This document shows positions 8,368 through 16,985 of a stretch of 64,000 nucleotides of DNA, in pieces. The DNA is from Marinobacter sp. GTDB taxonomy: Bacteria; Pseudomonadota; Gammaproteobacteria; Pseudomonadales; Oleiphilaceae. The notes beneath the pieces were generated by a model. That model made no database searches. It worked only from the letters and a program-made list of their open reading frames with translations, and had not been told where the DNA came from. Every line of letters starts with the position of its first letter. The first letter of the stretch is position 1. The stretch spans positions 62,001-126,000 of the forward strand of contig JAGYIS010000009.1 in assembly GCA_018402255.1 (NCBI GenBank). Direction: 5' to 3'. The position numbers and the translations under genes were made by a program.

Positions 8368-9865
8368 CGGGGGTTACTCCTGAAGGGGGTTTTTGACTGC
8401 TGCGCTGGCTGGTGGCGGGAAATCGGCAGATCAGTGAGAGTCCGCCGGTATCCGCCGGAATGGCATCGAGAAATCCGCCAAAGCCTTCGATGATGGAGCG
8501 GCTCATGGACAGCCCCAGGCCTAATCCTTTGGGCTTGCTGGTATAGAAGGGTTGGAACATCTGACGGATACCTTCGTCACTCAGCCCGGTGCCCTCGTCA
8601 GTCACCTGAATCAGCGTTTCCTGCTGCTCATTCACGCAGGTACTGACCACAATGTGGGAGGTCCGTGTGCTGGGCTGGGCCGTGCTGGCCTCGACATTGG
8701 CTTCAATGCCGTTGCGGATCAGGTTGATCAATACCTGCTCCAAAAGGACCGGGTCGGCTGTGATCGATGGTGAATCTTCGCCCAGATTCTCGTAGAGCCG
8801 CACGCCGTTCTTATCGGCTTCCCACTGGCATAGACGCACCACGTCACTGATGACGGCATTGAGTGAAACCGGTCCCATGCGCTTTTCACCTTTGCGAAGA
8901 AACGCCCGGAGCCGCTTGATCACTTCCGATGCCCGGTTGGCGTGGTGCACGATTTTCTGCAGGCCGTCATCCACTTTGGTGAGTTTGTCTGGCTGCTGAC
9001 TGGCTTCCCTCAGAAAGCGCTGGCTGGCAGAGGCAAAATTGACGATGGATGCCAGTGGTTGATTCATCTCATGGGCAATGCTGGACGCCAGTTCGCCAAG
9101 GGTTGCCAGTCTTGCGGTGTGGGCCAGCTCGTCGGCCAGCATGCGAGTTTGTTCTTCCGACTCCACCCGCGCGGTGATGTCACGGGACACGCTGATCACT
9201 TCCACCACGGCGCCGGTGTAGGTTTCGCGAATGGCCCGGCTGGCTATTTCAAACCACCGCCGGCTGCCATTCTTGTGCAGAATTTCCAGCGTCATGGTGG
9301 CGTAACCGTCTTCCCGCAGCCGGTGCCGGGTCAGCGCCAGTTGTTCCGCAACCTGGTGGCCCCGAAAAACGGTTTCGAGCGATTGGCCGCGCAGCTCTTC
9401 CGGCCAATAGCCCAGCAGTCGCCAGGAGGCTGGTGTCGCATCGATAAAACGGCCATCCGGGGCGTGCCGGGATATCAGGTCGGTGGTGTTCTCGGTAATC
9501 AGGCGATAAAGCCGGCTTGAGCGCAGGGCTTCTTCCTGAGTGAGTATGTCCTGGGTTGCGTCCCGCCCTCGGATAAGCACTTGCTGGCTGTCGGGGTCTG
9601 GAATCAAACACCACAGGCAGATGATACCGGCAAAGCGTGACTCTACGTTGTCGATGGCTCTGCCTTGTTCCAGTGCCGATGCCACCAGCGCGCTGGCATT
9701 TACCGGCAGTAACTGGTCAGGGGTGCCCAGCTGTGCTTTGTTTACCAGAGCATCCGCTGAAGCATTCGTGGTTAGCACATCTGCCCGGGCGTTCACCGTC
9801 AGGGTGGGGTGCGGGTCTTTGGCCAGTAGTGGGCTGAAAGCGTTGGGCTTTTTAGATTGGCTCAT
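8357..9865 (-). CDS. PAS-domain sensor histidine kinase (FixL-like, soluble)
   Basis: The protein has 502 residues and no obvious membrane segment, so it is predicted to be cytoplasmic. A degenerate N-terminal PAS-like region covers roughly residues 20-105. A clear PAS/PAC domain follows at about 115-240 (LLGYWPEELRGQ, NGSRRWFEIA). The kinase core has the phosphoacceptor His265 in SSIAHEMNQPLASI, the N-box in LINLIRNGIEAN and G-boxes DEGTGLS and GLGLGLSMS. The HEMNQPL signature is that of the FixL/DctB class of kinases. No haem ligand can be assigned by eye. It is co-transcribed with the FixJ-type regulator downstream. Confidence 0.92.
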   Translation of the reverse strand: MSQSKKPNAFSPLLAKDPHPTLTVNARADVLTTNASADALVNKAQLGTPDQLLPVNASALVASALEQGRAIDNVESRFAGIICLWCLIPDPDSQQVLIRGRDATQDILTQEEALRSSRLYRLITENTTDLISRHAPDGRFIDATPASWRLLGYWPEELRGQSLETVFRGHQVAEQLALTRHRLREDGYATMTLEILHKNGSRRWFEIASRAIRETYTGAVVEVISVSRDITARVESEEQTRMLADELAHTARLATLGELASSIAHEMNQPLASIVNFASASQRFLREASQQPDKLTKVDDGLQKIVHHANRASEVIKRLRAFLRKGEKRMGPVSLNAVISDVVRLCQWEADKNGVRLYENLGEDSPSITADPVLLEQVLINLIRNGIEANVEASTAQPSTRTSHIVVSTCVNEQQETLIQVTDEGTGLSDEGIRQMFQPFYTSKPKGLGLGLSMSRSIIEGFGGFLDAIPADTGGLSLICRFPATSQRSSQKPPSGVTPDVR

Positions 9866-9893
9866 AGAGTTATAGTAATTATCCTATAATACC

Positions 9894-9931
9894 ATGGTAG
9901 AGTTTCTAGTATTTTTGCTGTGTTCTACCAT
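9894..9931. promoter_or_regulatory. Inverted repeat between the kinase and acyl-CoA synthetase genes
   Basis: ATGGTAGA at 9894-9901 and its exact complement TCTACCAT at 9924-9931 flank a 22-base AT-rich spacer in the 149-base divergent region. It could be an operator for the acyl-CoA synthetase promoter, perhaps for the neighbouring FixJ-type regulator. Only the repeat itself is seen; the role is a guess. Confidence 0.3.
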
Positions 9932-10014
9932 CTTCGGCAATTTGAAGTATAGCCTCTTTCGCTATTCTTCTGAATAAGCCATAACAACAACATCTGAGTT
10001 AGAGGACCACGCCA

Positions 10015-11643
10015 ATGACTTCGATTTTCGATCAGGGCCTCGCGCCCCGAGATGCCAATTACGCAGTCCAGTCCCCGGTTGATTTTATTGAGCGAACCGC
10101 CAGTGTGTATCCGGATTATCCGGCGATCATTCATGGTGCGATACGCCGCAACTGGGCGGACACCTACGACCGCTGCCGTCGCCTGGCCTCTGCCCTGAAG
10201 GGCCGCGGTATCGGCAAGGGTGATACGGTTGCTGTGATGTTGCCGAACATTCCCGCGATGGTCGAATGCCATTTTGGTGTGCCAATGGTGGGCGCGGTAC
10301 TGAACACCCTCAACGTGCGCCTGGACGCTGAAGCCATTGCGTTCATGCTTGAACACGGCGAGGCCAAGGTGGTGATTGCCGATCGCGAATTTGGCCAGGT
10401 GGTCAAGGATGCTGTTCGTCACCTGGAGCAAAAGCCCCTGGTGATTGATGTCGACGATCCGGAATACGGCGAGGGCGTGCAGGTCAGCGATCTCGATTAC
10501 GAAGCTTTTCTGCAGGAAGGCGATCCGGCGTTTCAGTGGAGTTTTCCCGCCGACGAGTGGGACGCGATCTCGCTGAATTACACCTCCGGCACTACCGGAA
10601 ACCCGAAAGGCGTGGTGTATCACCACCGTGGTGCGTACATCAATGCGCTGGGCAATCAGACCGTCTGGTCGATGGGTATGCACCCAGTGTACCTGTGGAC
10701 CTTGCCCATGTTCCATTGCAACGGTTGGTGTTTTCCCTGGACGGTGACGGCCATGGCCGGCACCCACGTGTGTCTTCGCCGTGTCGACCCGGAGAAGATT
10801 CTGCAGTTGATCCGTGATCACCAGGTAACCCATATGTGTGGCGCGCCGATCGTGCTGAATGCGCTGCTGAACGCATCGCCCGAGGCCAAAGCCGGCATTG
10901 ATCACGAAGTGAAATCCATGACTGCTGGCGCAGCACCTCCCGCCCAGGTGATCGGTTCGATTGAAGAAATGGGCATCAAGGTGACTCATGTTTACGGTCT
11001 GACCGAAGTCTATGGCCCGGTCACGGTGTGTGCCTGGAAGGACGCATGGGACGAGCTTCCGCTGCGCGAACGCGCCCAGATCAAGGCGCGCCAGGGTGTT
11101 CGTTATCACACACTGGGCGGCACTATGGTGGGCGACCCCAGCACCATGCAGCCGGTGCCGAAAGACGGAAAAACCATCGGTGAGATCTTCCTGCGCGGCA
11201 ACACCGTGATGAAGGGCTACCTGAAGAACCCGTCAGCGACAGAAGAGGCCTTCCGCGGTGGCTGGTTTCACACGGGTGATCTGGCGGTATGGCACGAAGA
11301 CGGTTACCTGGAAATCAAGGACCGCCTGAAAGACATCATCATCTCGGGTGGAGAAAACATATCCACCATCGAAGTGGAAGATACCCTTTACCGCCATCCG
11401 GCGGTGATGGAAGCGGCTGTTGTAGCCCGACCCGATGAAAAGTGGGGCGAAACGCCCTGCGCCTTCGTCACTCTGAAGCCTGAGGCAGGGGATGTGTCTG
11501 AAGAAGACCTTATTGAATTCTGCCGCGAGCACCTGGCTCGTTTTAAAGTGCCGAAAACCGTGGTCTTCTCGGAACTGCCGAAAACATCCACTGGCAAAAT
11601 CCAGAAGTTCGTGTTGCGGGACCAGGCCAAAGAACTGAATTGA
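10015..11643 (+). CDS. AMP-binding acyl-CoA synthetase
   Basis: The protein has 542 residues, normal for the family. The P-loop-like motif YTSGTTGNPKGV lies near residue 187, the adenylate motif YGLTE near 326, the GWFHTGD motif near 417 and the hinge/catalytic lysine region KTSTGKIQKF at the C-terminus. The enzyme activates a fatty or other carboxylic acid to its acyl-CoA in two steps via the acyl-AMP. The sequence resembles the short/medium-chain acyl-CoA ligases common in hydrocarbon-degrading marine bacteria; chain length is inference. It follows the divergent two-component genes and precedes an NCS2-type permease gene by 94 bases. Confidence 0.93.
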   Translation: MTSIFDQGLAPRDANYAVQSPVDFIERTASVYPDYPAIIHGAIRRNWADTYDRCRRLASALKGRGIGKGDTVAVMLPNIPAMVECHFGVPMVGAVLNTLNVRLDAEAIAFMLEHGEAKVVIADREFGQVVKDAVRHLEQKPLVIDVDDPEYGEGVQVSDLDYEAFLQEGDPAFQWSFPADEWDAISLNYTSGTTGNPKGVVYHHRGAYINALGNQTVWSMGMHPVYLWTLPMFHCNGWCFPWTVTAMAGTHVCLRRVDPEKILQLIRDHQVTHMCGAPIVLNALLNASPEAKAGIDHEVKSMTAGAAPPAQVIGSIEEMGIKVTHVYGLTEVYGPVTVCAWKDAWDELPLRERAQIKARQGVRYHTLGGTMVGDPSTMQPVPKDGKTIGEIFLRGNTVMKGYLKNPSATEEAFRGGWFHTGDLAVWHEDGYLEIKDRLKDIIISGGENISTIEVEDTLYRHPAVMEAAVVARPDEKWGETPCAFVTLKPEAGDVSEEDLIEFCREHLARFKVPKTVVFSELPKTSTGKIQKFVLRDQAKELN

Positions 11644-11737
11644 TCTCCTGAAAGGTGGCGCCGCCTGGTGCCACCGACTCTCACCACAAAAACAACATTG
11701 ACTGGCACCCTGAGCAGGCGTGCCCGGAGGTAGTATT

Positions 11738-13114
11738 ATGCAAATGTTCCACAGAAAAAACGGGGAAGAGCAGCCGTTCTGGCCCGCTGGTCCTTTTAAA
11801 ATCCGCCTGCCGTTTGTCCATTACCGCTGGGAATTTGCGGAGATGGTGCAGGCGCTGATCATGTTTGTGGTCAGCCTGGCAATGATTCCCTTGCTTGAAA
11901 CCTATCTTGGTGTGCCTTACGACGTCGCACTGGCTTATGTGGTTATCTGTGGTATCGGTTTCATGCTGCCGGCGCTGCTGGGTGTGCCCCTGGTTCCAGG
12001 CTGGATCACGCCGGGCATTCCTGTGGTTCTGCTGTTCCTGTCGGATTATGAGCCCGGCCCCGAGGCTATTCAGGCGCTGTTTGCCCTGCAGTTTCTGGTC
12101 TTCCTGATATTTCTGATTCTGGGGCTCACTCGCCTGGGCAGTAAACTGGTTGAGTGGATTCCGCGCTCTATGAAAGGCGGCATCATTATCGGTGCGGGTA
12201 TCGCCGCCCTGATGGGCGAGATCGAGGCTGGTGGTCGCCTTGCCAATACACCGATCTCTCTGATCGTTGGTGGCCTGGTCTGCCTGTACTTGATGTTCTC
12301 CGTGTCGTTCAAGGGCTTTGTCGATACCAACGCCATCGCTCGAAAAATCGCTAATTACGGCATGGTGCCCGGTATGATTGTGGCCATATTGGTGGGCTTC
12401 GCAACCGGTGAGTACGATGTGCCGAATGTGGAATGGGGCATTACCAAACCTGCGTTTGATCAGCTCTGGAACTACCTGCCATTCAGTGTTGGCTTCCCGG
12501 ATCTGGAGATCTTTCTGTACGCCATTCCAACCGCTGTCATCGCGTACGTGATTGCTTTTGGTGACATCGTGGTTGGTCAGTCGCTGATGAACCGTGTTGA
12601 CCACCTGCGTAAAGATGAAGACATCGACAACAGCATCGATCGTGTTCATCTGGTAACCGCTCTGCGTAATGGCGGTCATGCGTTCTTCGCTCCGTATCCT
12701 GGCCTGGCCGGTCCTATCTGGACTGCAGTTACCGCCACTATGGCTGAGCGTTACAAGTACGGTCGTAACGCCATGGATTCTATTTACAGCGGCGGCGGTA
12801 CTTTCTGGATCACGGGCTTTATTGCGCTGTTCATGCTGCCACTGGTCAGCTTCTTCCAGCCGGTGCTGCCAATTGCTCTGTCTCTGACCCTCCTCCTGAC
12901 CGGTTATATTTGTTTGATGGTTGGCCTGGAGCAACTGGAGAACAACACCGAGCGAGGTATTGCCGGCACCATGGGTGTGGTGCTGGCAGTGTATGGGGCA
13001 GGCTGGGGGCTGGCCACTGGTGCGATCTTGTACTTCCTGATAGAGCGAACTCACTTGCTTGGCTTCACCTCAGACCCGGAAGCACCGGGAGCCGAGAAGT
13101 CAAAAGAACACTGA
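11738..13114 (+). CDS. NCS2-like (xanthine/uracil family) permease
   Basis: The protein has 458 residues with about 12-13 hydrophobic helices. I chose the ATG at 11738, which has a strong GGAGG ribosome site. It resembles the nucleobase-transporter (UraA/xanthine permease) family: glycine-rich helices such as MKGGIIIGAGIAAL and an acidic motif in YVIAFGDIVVGQS where the family keeps a functional glutamate. Position behind an acyl-CoA synthetase argues that the substrate may be an organic acid and not a nucleobase; that is inference. A strong terminator follows. Confidence 0.75.
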   Translation: MQMFHRKNGEEQPFWPAGPFKIRLPFVHYRWEFAEMVQALIMFVVSLAMIPLLETYLGVPYDVALAYVVICGIGFMLPALLGVPLVPGWITPGIPVVLLFLSDYEPGPEAIQALFALQFLVFLIFLILGLTRLGSKLVEWIPRSMKGGIIIGAGIAALMGEIEAGGRLANTPISLIVGGLVCLYLMFSVSFKGFVDTNAIARKIANYGMVPGMIVAILVGFATGEYDVPNVEWGITKPAFDQLWNYLPFSVGFPDLEIFLYAIPTAVIAYVIAFGDIVVGQSLMNRVDHLRKDEDIDNSIDRVHLVTALRNGGHAFFAPYPGLAGPIWTAVTATMAERYKYGRNAMDSIYSGGGTFWITGFIALFMLPLVSFFQPVLPIALSLTLLLTGYICLMVGLEQLENNTERGIAGTMGVVLAVYGAGWGLATGAILYFLIERTHLLGFTSDPEAPGAEKSKEH

Positions 13115-13163
13115 ACCTGATGCCGCCGTGTTCGGCGGTGGCATCAACCCACTGTGTGTCCTT

Positions 13164-13188
13164 GGGAGGCTTGATGCCTCCCTTTTTT
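13164..13188 (+). terminator. Rho-independent terminator after the permease gene
   Basis: The stem GGGAGGC/GCCTCCC with a five-base loop is followed by six T. It ends the acyl-CoA synthetase/permease unit. A second hairpin around GATGCC...GGCATC lies directly upstream of it. Confidence 0.88.
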
Positions 13189-13207
13189 GTGCCCGAAATC
13201 CATGTAA

Positions 13208-13238
13208 TGACAGTTTGTCATTTTATGACAAGATGTCG
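13208..13238. promoter_or_regulatory. Tandem TGACA-N3-TGTCA palindromes upstream of the hydrolase gene
   Basis: Two palindromes of the form TGACA-N3-TGTCA start at 13208 and 13226 (18 bases apart; the second ends in TGTCG). They lie about 120 bases before the metal-dependent hydrolase gene and after the terminator, where a promoter is expected. The arrangement looks like a double operator for a dimeric regulator; the regulator is not identified. Confidence 0.45.
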
Positions 13239-13361
13239 ATTCTTTTTCAGAATTCGCTTTCCGAGGGCCGGAACGGAGGGTTACACTCGAAGAACTGGTG
13301 AATAATTATCCAATGTCGAGTTTTCCAAAAATAAACATCTGACCGACAACAGGGGGCCCCA

Positions 13362-14180
13362 ATGACCATCAGTTCCACACCAGACGGTATTGCCGTCAAG
13401 CCCAGAAATCTGCGCTTTGAGCTTCAGGATGAGTTAAAAACCCTGTGGCACGGCAACGACGCTTTTCGCACTGCGTTTTTTAATGCTTTGTCTTTACAGT
13501 TTCCGGATGGCGAGCAGCAATTCATCAACGCGGTGAGACTGTATCGGGATCAGATTACAGACCCAAAACTGGCGGAAGAGATTCGTGGCTTTATCGGCCA
13601 GGAAGCGCTGCATAGCCGGGAACACAAGGATTACAACGATGCCCTGAAGGCCCGGGGCTACAACATTGACGCGTTGGACAAGCGATTCCGCAAACACATG
13701 GAGTGGGTGGGGCGCTTGCAACCGAACCGACAGCTGGCGGGCACTTGCGGTGCAGAGCACTACACGGCCGTGCTGGCAAACGCGATTCTGAGCCACCCGG
13801 AATGGATGGAGGGTGCAACCCCTACCATGCAACGACTGTGGCGCTGGCACGCTATTGAGGAAACCGAACACAAGTCAGTGGCGTTTGACGTTTACCAGGC
13901 CTGCGTTGGCAACGAGCGCTTGCGCCGGATCGTATTTTTGTTCGTGACCTGGAATTTTTGCAAATACACCTTTCTGAATACCTGCAGCTTGCTGAAAACC
14001 GATGGCAAACTCTGGAGTTTGGGAACGTGGCTTGGCGGGCTGAATTTTCTGTGGGGCCGCCCCGGGGTGCTGCGTAAATGCCTGCCGGAGTTCTTTGCCT
14101 ACATGCGTAAAGGCTTTCACCCCTGGCAGCAAGATAACCGGGCGTTGATACAAAAGAACCTGCAAGAGCTTGAAGTTTGA
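13362..14180 (+). CDS. Predicted metal-dependent hydrolase (COG3687 family)
   Basis: The protein has 272 residues. It shows the iron-binding helical pattern of this family: GFIGQEALHSREH near residue 75 and the AIEETEHKSVAFDVY motif near 164, which supply the Glu and His ligands of a probable di-metal centre. The family is listed as predicted metal-dependent hydrolases but resembles ferritin-like oxygenases; no reaction has been firmly shown for it. The start is supported by a GGGG-rich ribosome site and by the family length. It stands alone, with palindromic candidate operators upstream, and is followed by the DegV gene after 117 bases. Confidence 0.82.
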   Translation: MTISSTPDGIAVKPRNLRFELQDELKTLWHGNDAFRTAFFNALSLQFPDGEQQFINAVRLYRDQITDPKLAEEIRGFIGQEALHSREHKDYNDALKARGYNIDALDKRFRKHMEWVGRLQPNRQLAGTCGAEHYTAVLANAILSHPEWMEGATPTMQRLWRWHAIEETEHKSVAFDVYQACVGNERLRRIVFLFVTWNFCKYTFLNTCSLLKTDGKLWSLGTWLGGLNFLWGRPGVLRKCLPEFFAYMRKGFHPWQQDNRALIQKNLQELEV

Positions 14181-14297
14181 GCGTTCTATGCGGGTGCTGA
14201 AATTTTCACCAGCCTGTGCAAAACTGTAGAGCATGATAATAACGACAAGAAAGGGCACGCCAACATGAGGTGATGCCCGTACCCGGAGACGCGCCGC

Positions 14298-15248
14298 ATG
14301 CGAGTAGGCCTGATAGTTGATTCTGCCTGTGATCTTCCTTACGACTTTGCCCGAAAACACGATCTTTTTGTTCTGCCGGTAACCGCCATTATTGATGGTC
14401 AGACCTACACCGACAAACACGATCCCGTGCGCACTCAGGAGTTCTATCAGAGCGGCCTGTTGGGTAAAGGTCATGAGGCTGAAACCGAAGCCTATACGGT
14501 TGAGCAGATCCACGATCTGCTCATGGAAAAAATCGTCACAGAGTTTGATGTGGCTATCTGTGAAACGGTCACCCGGACCCGCAGCCAGATCTTCCAGAAT
14601 GCCACGGAGGCGATGAACTCGGTCATGTCCCACTATGAAAGTGCCCGCAAGGCGGCGGGCCGGGACGGCAAGTTTTCCATGCGTGTGATCGACAGCAAAC
14701 AGATTTTTGCCGGACAAGGACTGCTTGCTGCCCATACCCTCCGGCTGATAGGCCAGAACGTCTCCAAAAATGCCCTGCGCCAGGAAGTGGAATCCTTTAC
14801 CGATAAAATCTACACATGCGTGATCCCGCGTGACCTGCATTACATTCGCGAGCGCGCGCGCCGCAGGGGTGACAAGAACGTTTCAGCGCTGGCGGCTTTC
14901 CTCGGTAAAGCGCTTAACATCACACCTGTGATTTTCGGGCAAGGTGTTGAAGGCAAACCCGTTGTCAAAACCCGACACTTCGATATGGCCGTCGAGAAAG
15001 TCATGAACTACGCTGCCGCGCGAGTCGACGCAGGTTTGCTGACGCCTTATGTCAGTCTGTCCTGTGGCCTGACCTGGACGGAAATCGAAGATTTGCCGGG
15101 CCTGAACCGGCTGCGGGACGCCTGTGAACGGCATGGCGTAGAATTGCTGCTGTCACAGATGGGCATTACCAGCGCCATTTATGTGGGCCCCGGAAGCATT
15201 TGTCTGGCATTGGCCGCTGAAGCTCACACATTCAACGATTTTCAGTAG
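14298..15248 (+). CDS. DegV family protein (fatty-acid binding)
   Basis: The protein has 316 residues. The DegV signature appears at once: VGLIVDSACDLP, then the TVEQIHDLL and CETVTRTRSQIFQNA segments, and MRVIDSKQIFAGQGLL. DegV proteins bind a single fatty acid and in some bacteria (FakB) present it to a fatty-acid kinase. No FakA partner is visible in this window, so the role here is lipid binding by family only. About 20 residues between 115 and 135 (KAAGRDGKF) look like an insertion compared with the compact FakB form. Confidence 0.88.
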   Translation: MRVGLIVDSACDLPYDFARKHDLFVLPVTAIIDGQTYTDKHDPVRTQEFYQSGLLGKGHEAETEAYTVEQIHDLLMEKIVTEFDVAICETVTRTRSQIFQNATEAMNSVMSHYESARKAAGRDGKFSMRVIDSKQIFAGQGLLAAHTLRLIGQNVSKNALRQEVESFTDKIYTCVIPRDLHYIRERARRRGDKNVSALAAFLGKALNITPVIFGQGVEGKPVVKTRHFDMAVEKVMNYAAARVDAGLLTPYVSLSCGLTWTEIEDLPGLNRLRDACERHGVELLLSQMGITSAIYVGPGSICLALAAEAHTFNDFQ

Positions 15249-15379
15249 CGGTTGCCGCCCAGTCGCCCGGACTGGCCCTGTGATACCTTTCCTGACGTAA
15301 TTCAGGCAAACTCGCCTGCGCCTGGTTCGTGCTAGCCTCGCTGTGAAACTAAAGGATCCCGTCAAAGGAAGCCCGGTTA

Positions 15380-16411
15380 ATGACCCAAACCACCCAAAAC
15401 CTTGTTGATACTCTGTTTGAGGCACACGTCAAACATGAGGTGGCCGCCTTGAAAGGCGCCAAGTTGCAGAAGTTTCTGGATCAGGAAGTGGATGAGCTTC
15501 TGGATCATGCCGGCACGGTCACCTTGAGCAGGCTGACCAACGCCGATCAGATCATGGGGGTGATCCGGCGCATCGTGGTGGATATGGAGCTGGATGCCGG
15601 CATTCCGGAACTGGCGGCAGAGATGGCCACCGAAGTGATGAAGGCACCGGTGCAGTCAGAAACCACACTGGGAGAGATTCTGTCTCGCGAGCAAGCCAGT
15701 GAGTTCTTTGAAGAGGCTCTTGAGCTGCGCAATCAGCGCGAGCGGATCATCACGGAGATCATGGCGCACCCGGTTTATCAGGAACTGGTGTCGAACGTGG
15801 TGTATCACGGGCTGGTCAATTACCTTTACGAAGACAACATGATTACCCGGTCGGTTCCCGGCGTCGGCTCGATGATGAAGTTTGGCAAGAAGATGGCCAA
15901 CAAGGCCGTGCCTGGGCTGGATGAGACCTTTGAACGACGCATTAAAGCCTGGCTGTCAGACAGTTTGCCGGGGCTGATAGCCCGCAGTGAGCAATTCCTG
16001 CATAAGGCCTTTTCGGACGAGGAGCTCAGGGATAGCGTGATGGCGGCCTGGGTTTCCCTTGAAACAAAGACGATAGATGAGTTGCAGGACGGGCTGGGCG
16101 AGGTGGAGCTTCAGGCGTTCGTGGTGCTCGGTTATGAGTTCTGGCTCAATTTCCGTAAAACCGCCTATTTTGAGGGCTGTGCCCGGGCTGTGGTTGAGCA
16201 CCTGTTCGTCAAATATGGTGATCGGCCGGTGATGGATTTGCTCCAGGATGTCGGCGTCACACGGGCTGTGATCGTCAATGAAGTGGAAGCGCTGGCGCTA
16301 CCCATCATTGATGTGCTGCGAGAAGAGGGTTATCTGGAAGCTCTGGTGCGCCGCAGACTGGGGTCGTTCTACCGTTCCGCCGCCGCGAAAAAGCTGTTGG
16401 CAGGATCCTGA
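15380..16411 (+). CDS. Hypothetical protein (343 aa)
   Basis: I do not recognise a family. The protein is 343 residues, acidic and helical, with no signal peptide and no clear membrane helix. It contains heptad-like stretches (EALELRNQRERIITEIM) and a central GVGSMMKFGKKMANKAVPG segment that could be amphipathic. The codon use matches its neighbours, it has an AAGGAAG-like ribosome site, and it ends just before a strong bidirectional terminator, so it is a real gene. Function is unknown. Confidence 0.75.
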   Translation: MTQTTQNLVDTLFEAHVKHEVAALKGAKLQKFLDQEVDELLDHAGTVTLSRLTNADQIMGVIRRIVVDMELDAGIPELAAEMATEVMKAPVQSETTLGEILSREQASEFFEEALELRNQRERIITEIMAHPVYQELVSNVVYHGLVNYLYEDNMITRSVPGVGSMMKFGKKMANKAVPGLDETFERRIKAWLSDSLPGLIARSEQFLHKAFSDEELRDSVMAAWVSLETKTIDELQDGLGEVELQAFVVLGYEFWLNFRKTAYFEGCARAVVEHLFVKYGDRPVMDLLQDVGVTRAVIVNEVEALALPIIDVLREEGYLEALVRRRLGSFYRSAAAKKLLAGS

Positions 16412-16436
16412 TCCCGAATCTTGCCGCGACCTGACC

Positions 16437-16479
16437 AAAAAAAGAGCCGGAAGGTGTGAATCTTCCGGCTCTTTTTTTT
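16437..16479. terminator. Bidirectional rho-independent terminator
   Basis: A perfect 13-base stem (AAAGAGCCGGAAG and its complement) with an 8-base loop is flanked by A on the left and T on the right, so it can stop transcription from both sides. It sits between the convergent hypothetical gene and fdxA. Confidence 0.92.
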
Positions 16480-16499
16480 ACAGAACGTTGATTAAGGTA

Positions 16500-16823
16500 T
16501 CAGCGCTCCAGATATTGCAGCTTGTTTGGTTTGCCATCCCACTCTTCGGCTTCTGGCAGGGGGTCTTTCTTCTCAGTGATGTTCGGCCACTTGCCCGCCA
16601 GGTCGGCATTGATTTCAACAAAGGCCACTTGATCGGCCGGCAGTTCGTCTTCCGAGAAAATAGCTTCGGCTGGGCACTCGGGCTCGCACAGGGCGCAGTC
16701 AATGCACTCGTCCGGATCGATTACCAGAAAGTTGGGGCCTTCGTAGAAGCAGTCTACCGGGCAGACTTCCACGCAGTCGGTGTATTTGCACTTGATGCAG
16801 TTATCAGTAACGATAAACGCCAT
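16500..16823 (-). CDS. fdxA: Seven-iron ferredoxin FdxA
   Basis: The protein has 107 residues. It has the cysteine pattern of bacterial 7Fe ferredoxins: Cys9, Cys17 and Cys50 fit the [3Fe-4S] cluster, and Cys21, Cys40, Cys43 and Cys46 ([11 protein letters not shown]) the [4Fe-4S] cluster. Length and the [15 protein letters not shown] start match Pseudomonas/Azotobacter ferredoxin I. It is a small cytoplasmic electron carrier. It lies downstream of mutS on the same strand, the order seen in Pseudomonas, and ends at a strong terminator. Confidence 0.96.
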   Translation of the reverse strand: MAFIVTDNCIKCKYTDCVEVCPVDCFYEGPNFLVIDPDECIDCALCEPECPAEAIFSEDELPADQVAFVEINADLAGKWPNITEKKDPLPEAEEWDGKPNKLQYLER

Positions 16824-16985
16824 AGTCAGATCCCTGGTTCGTAAATATTCAGTCTCATCAGGAGCCTTCGATCACTGGCCCCATCTATAATTAGGTGCGC
16901 GATATTGTAGGGAGCGCCTCGTGTGCCCGCAAGCATTCCACTGCTATAACCTTATTACACAGGTCAATTCTGGCCTTGTTTCCCG

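Noticed and set aside
9925..11109. 394-codon open frame on the minus strand
   Set aside because: It is antisense to the acyl-CoA synthetase gene, whose motifs are all intact.
11681..13054. 457-codon open frame on the minus strand
   Set aside because: It is antisense to the permease gene, very rich in His, Gln and Asn, with no hydrophobic core or known domain.
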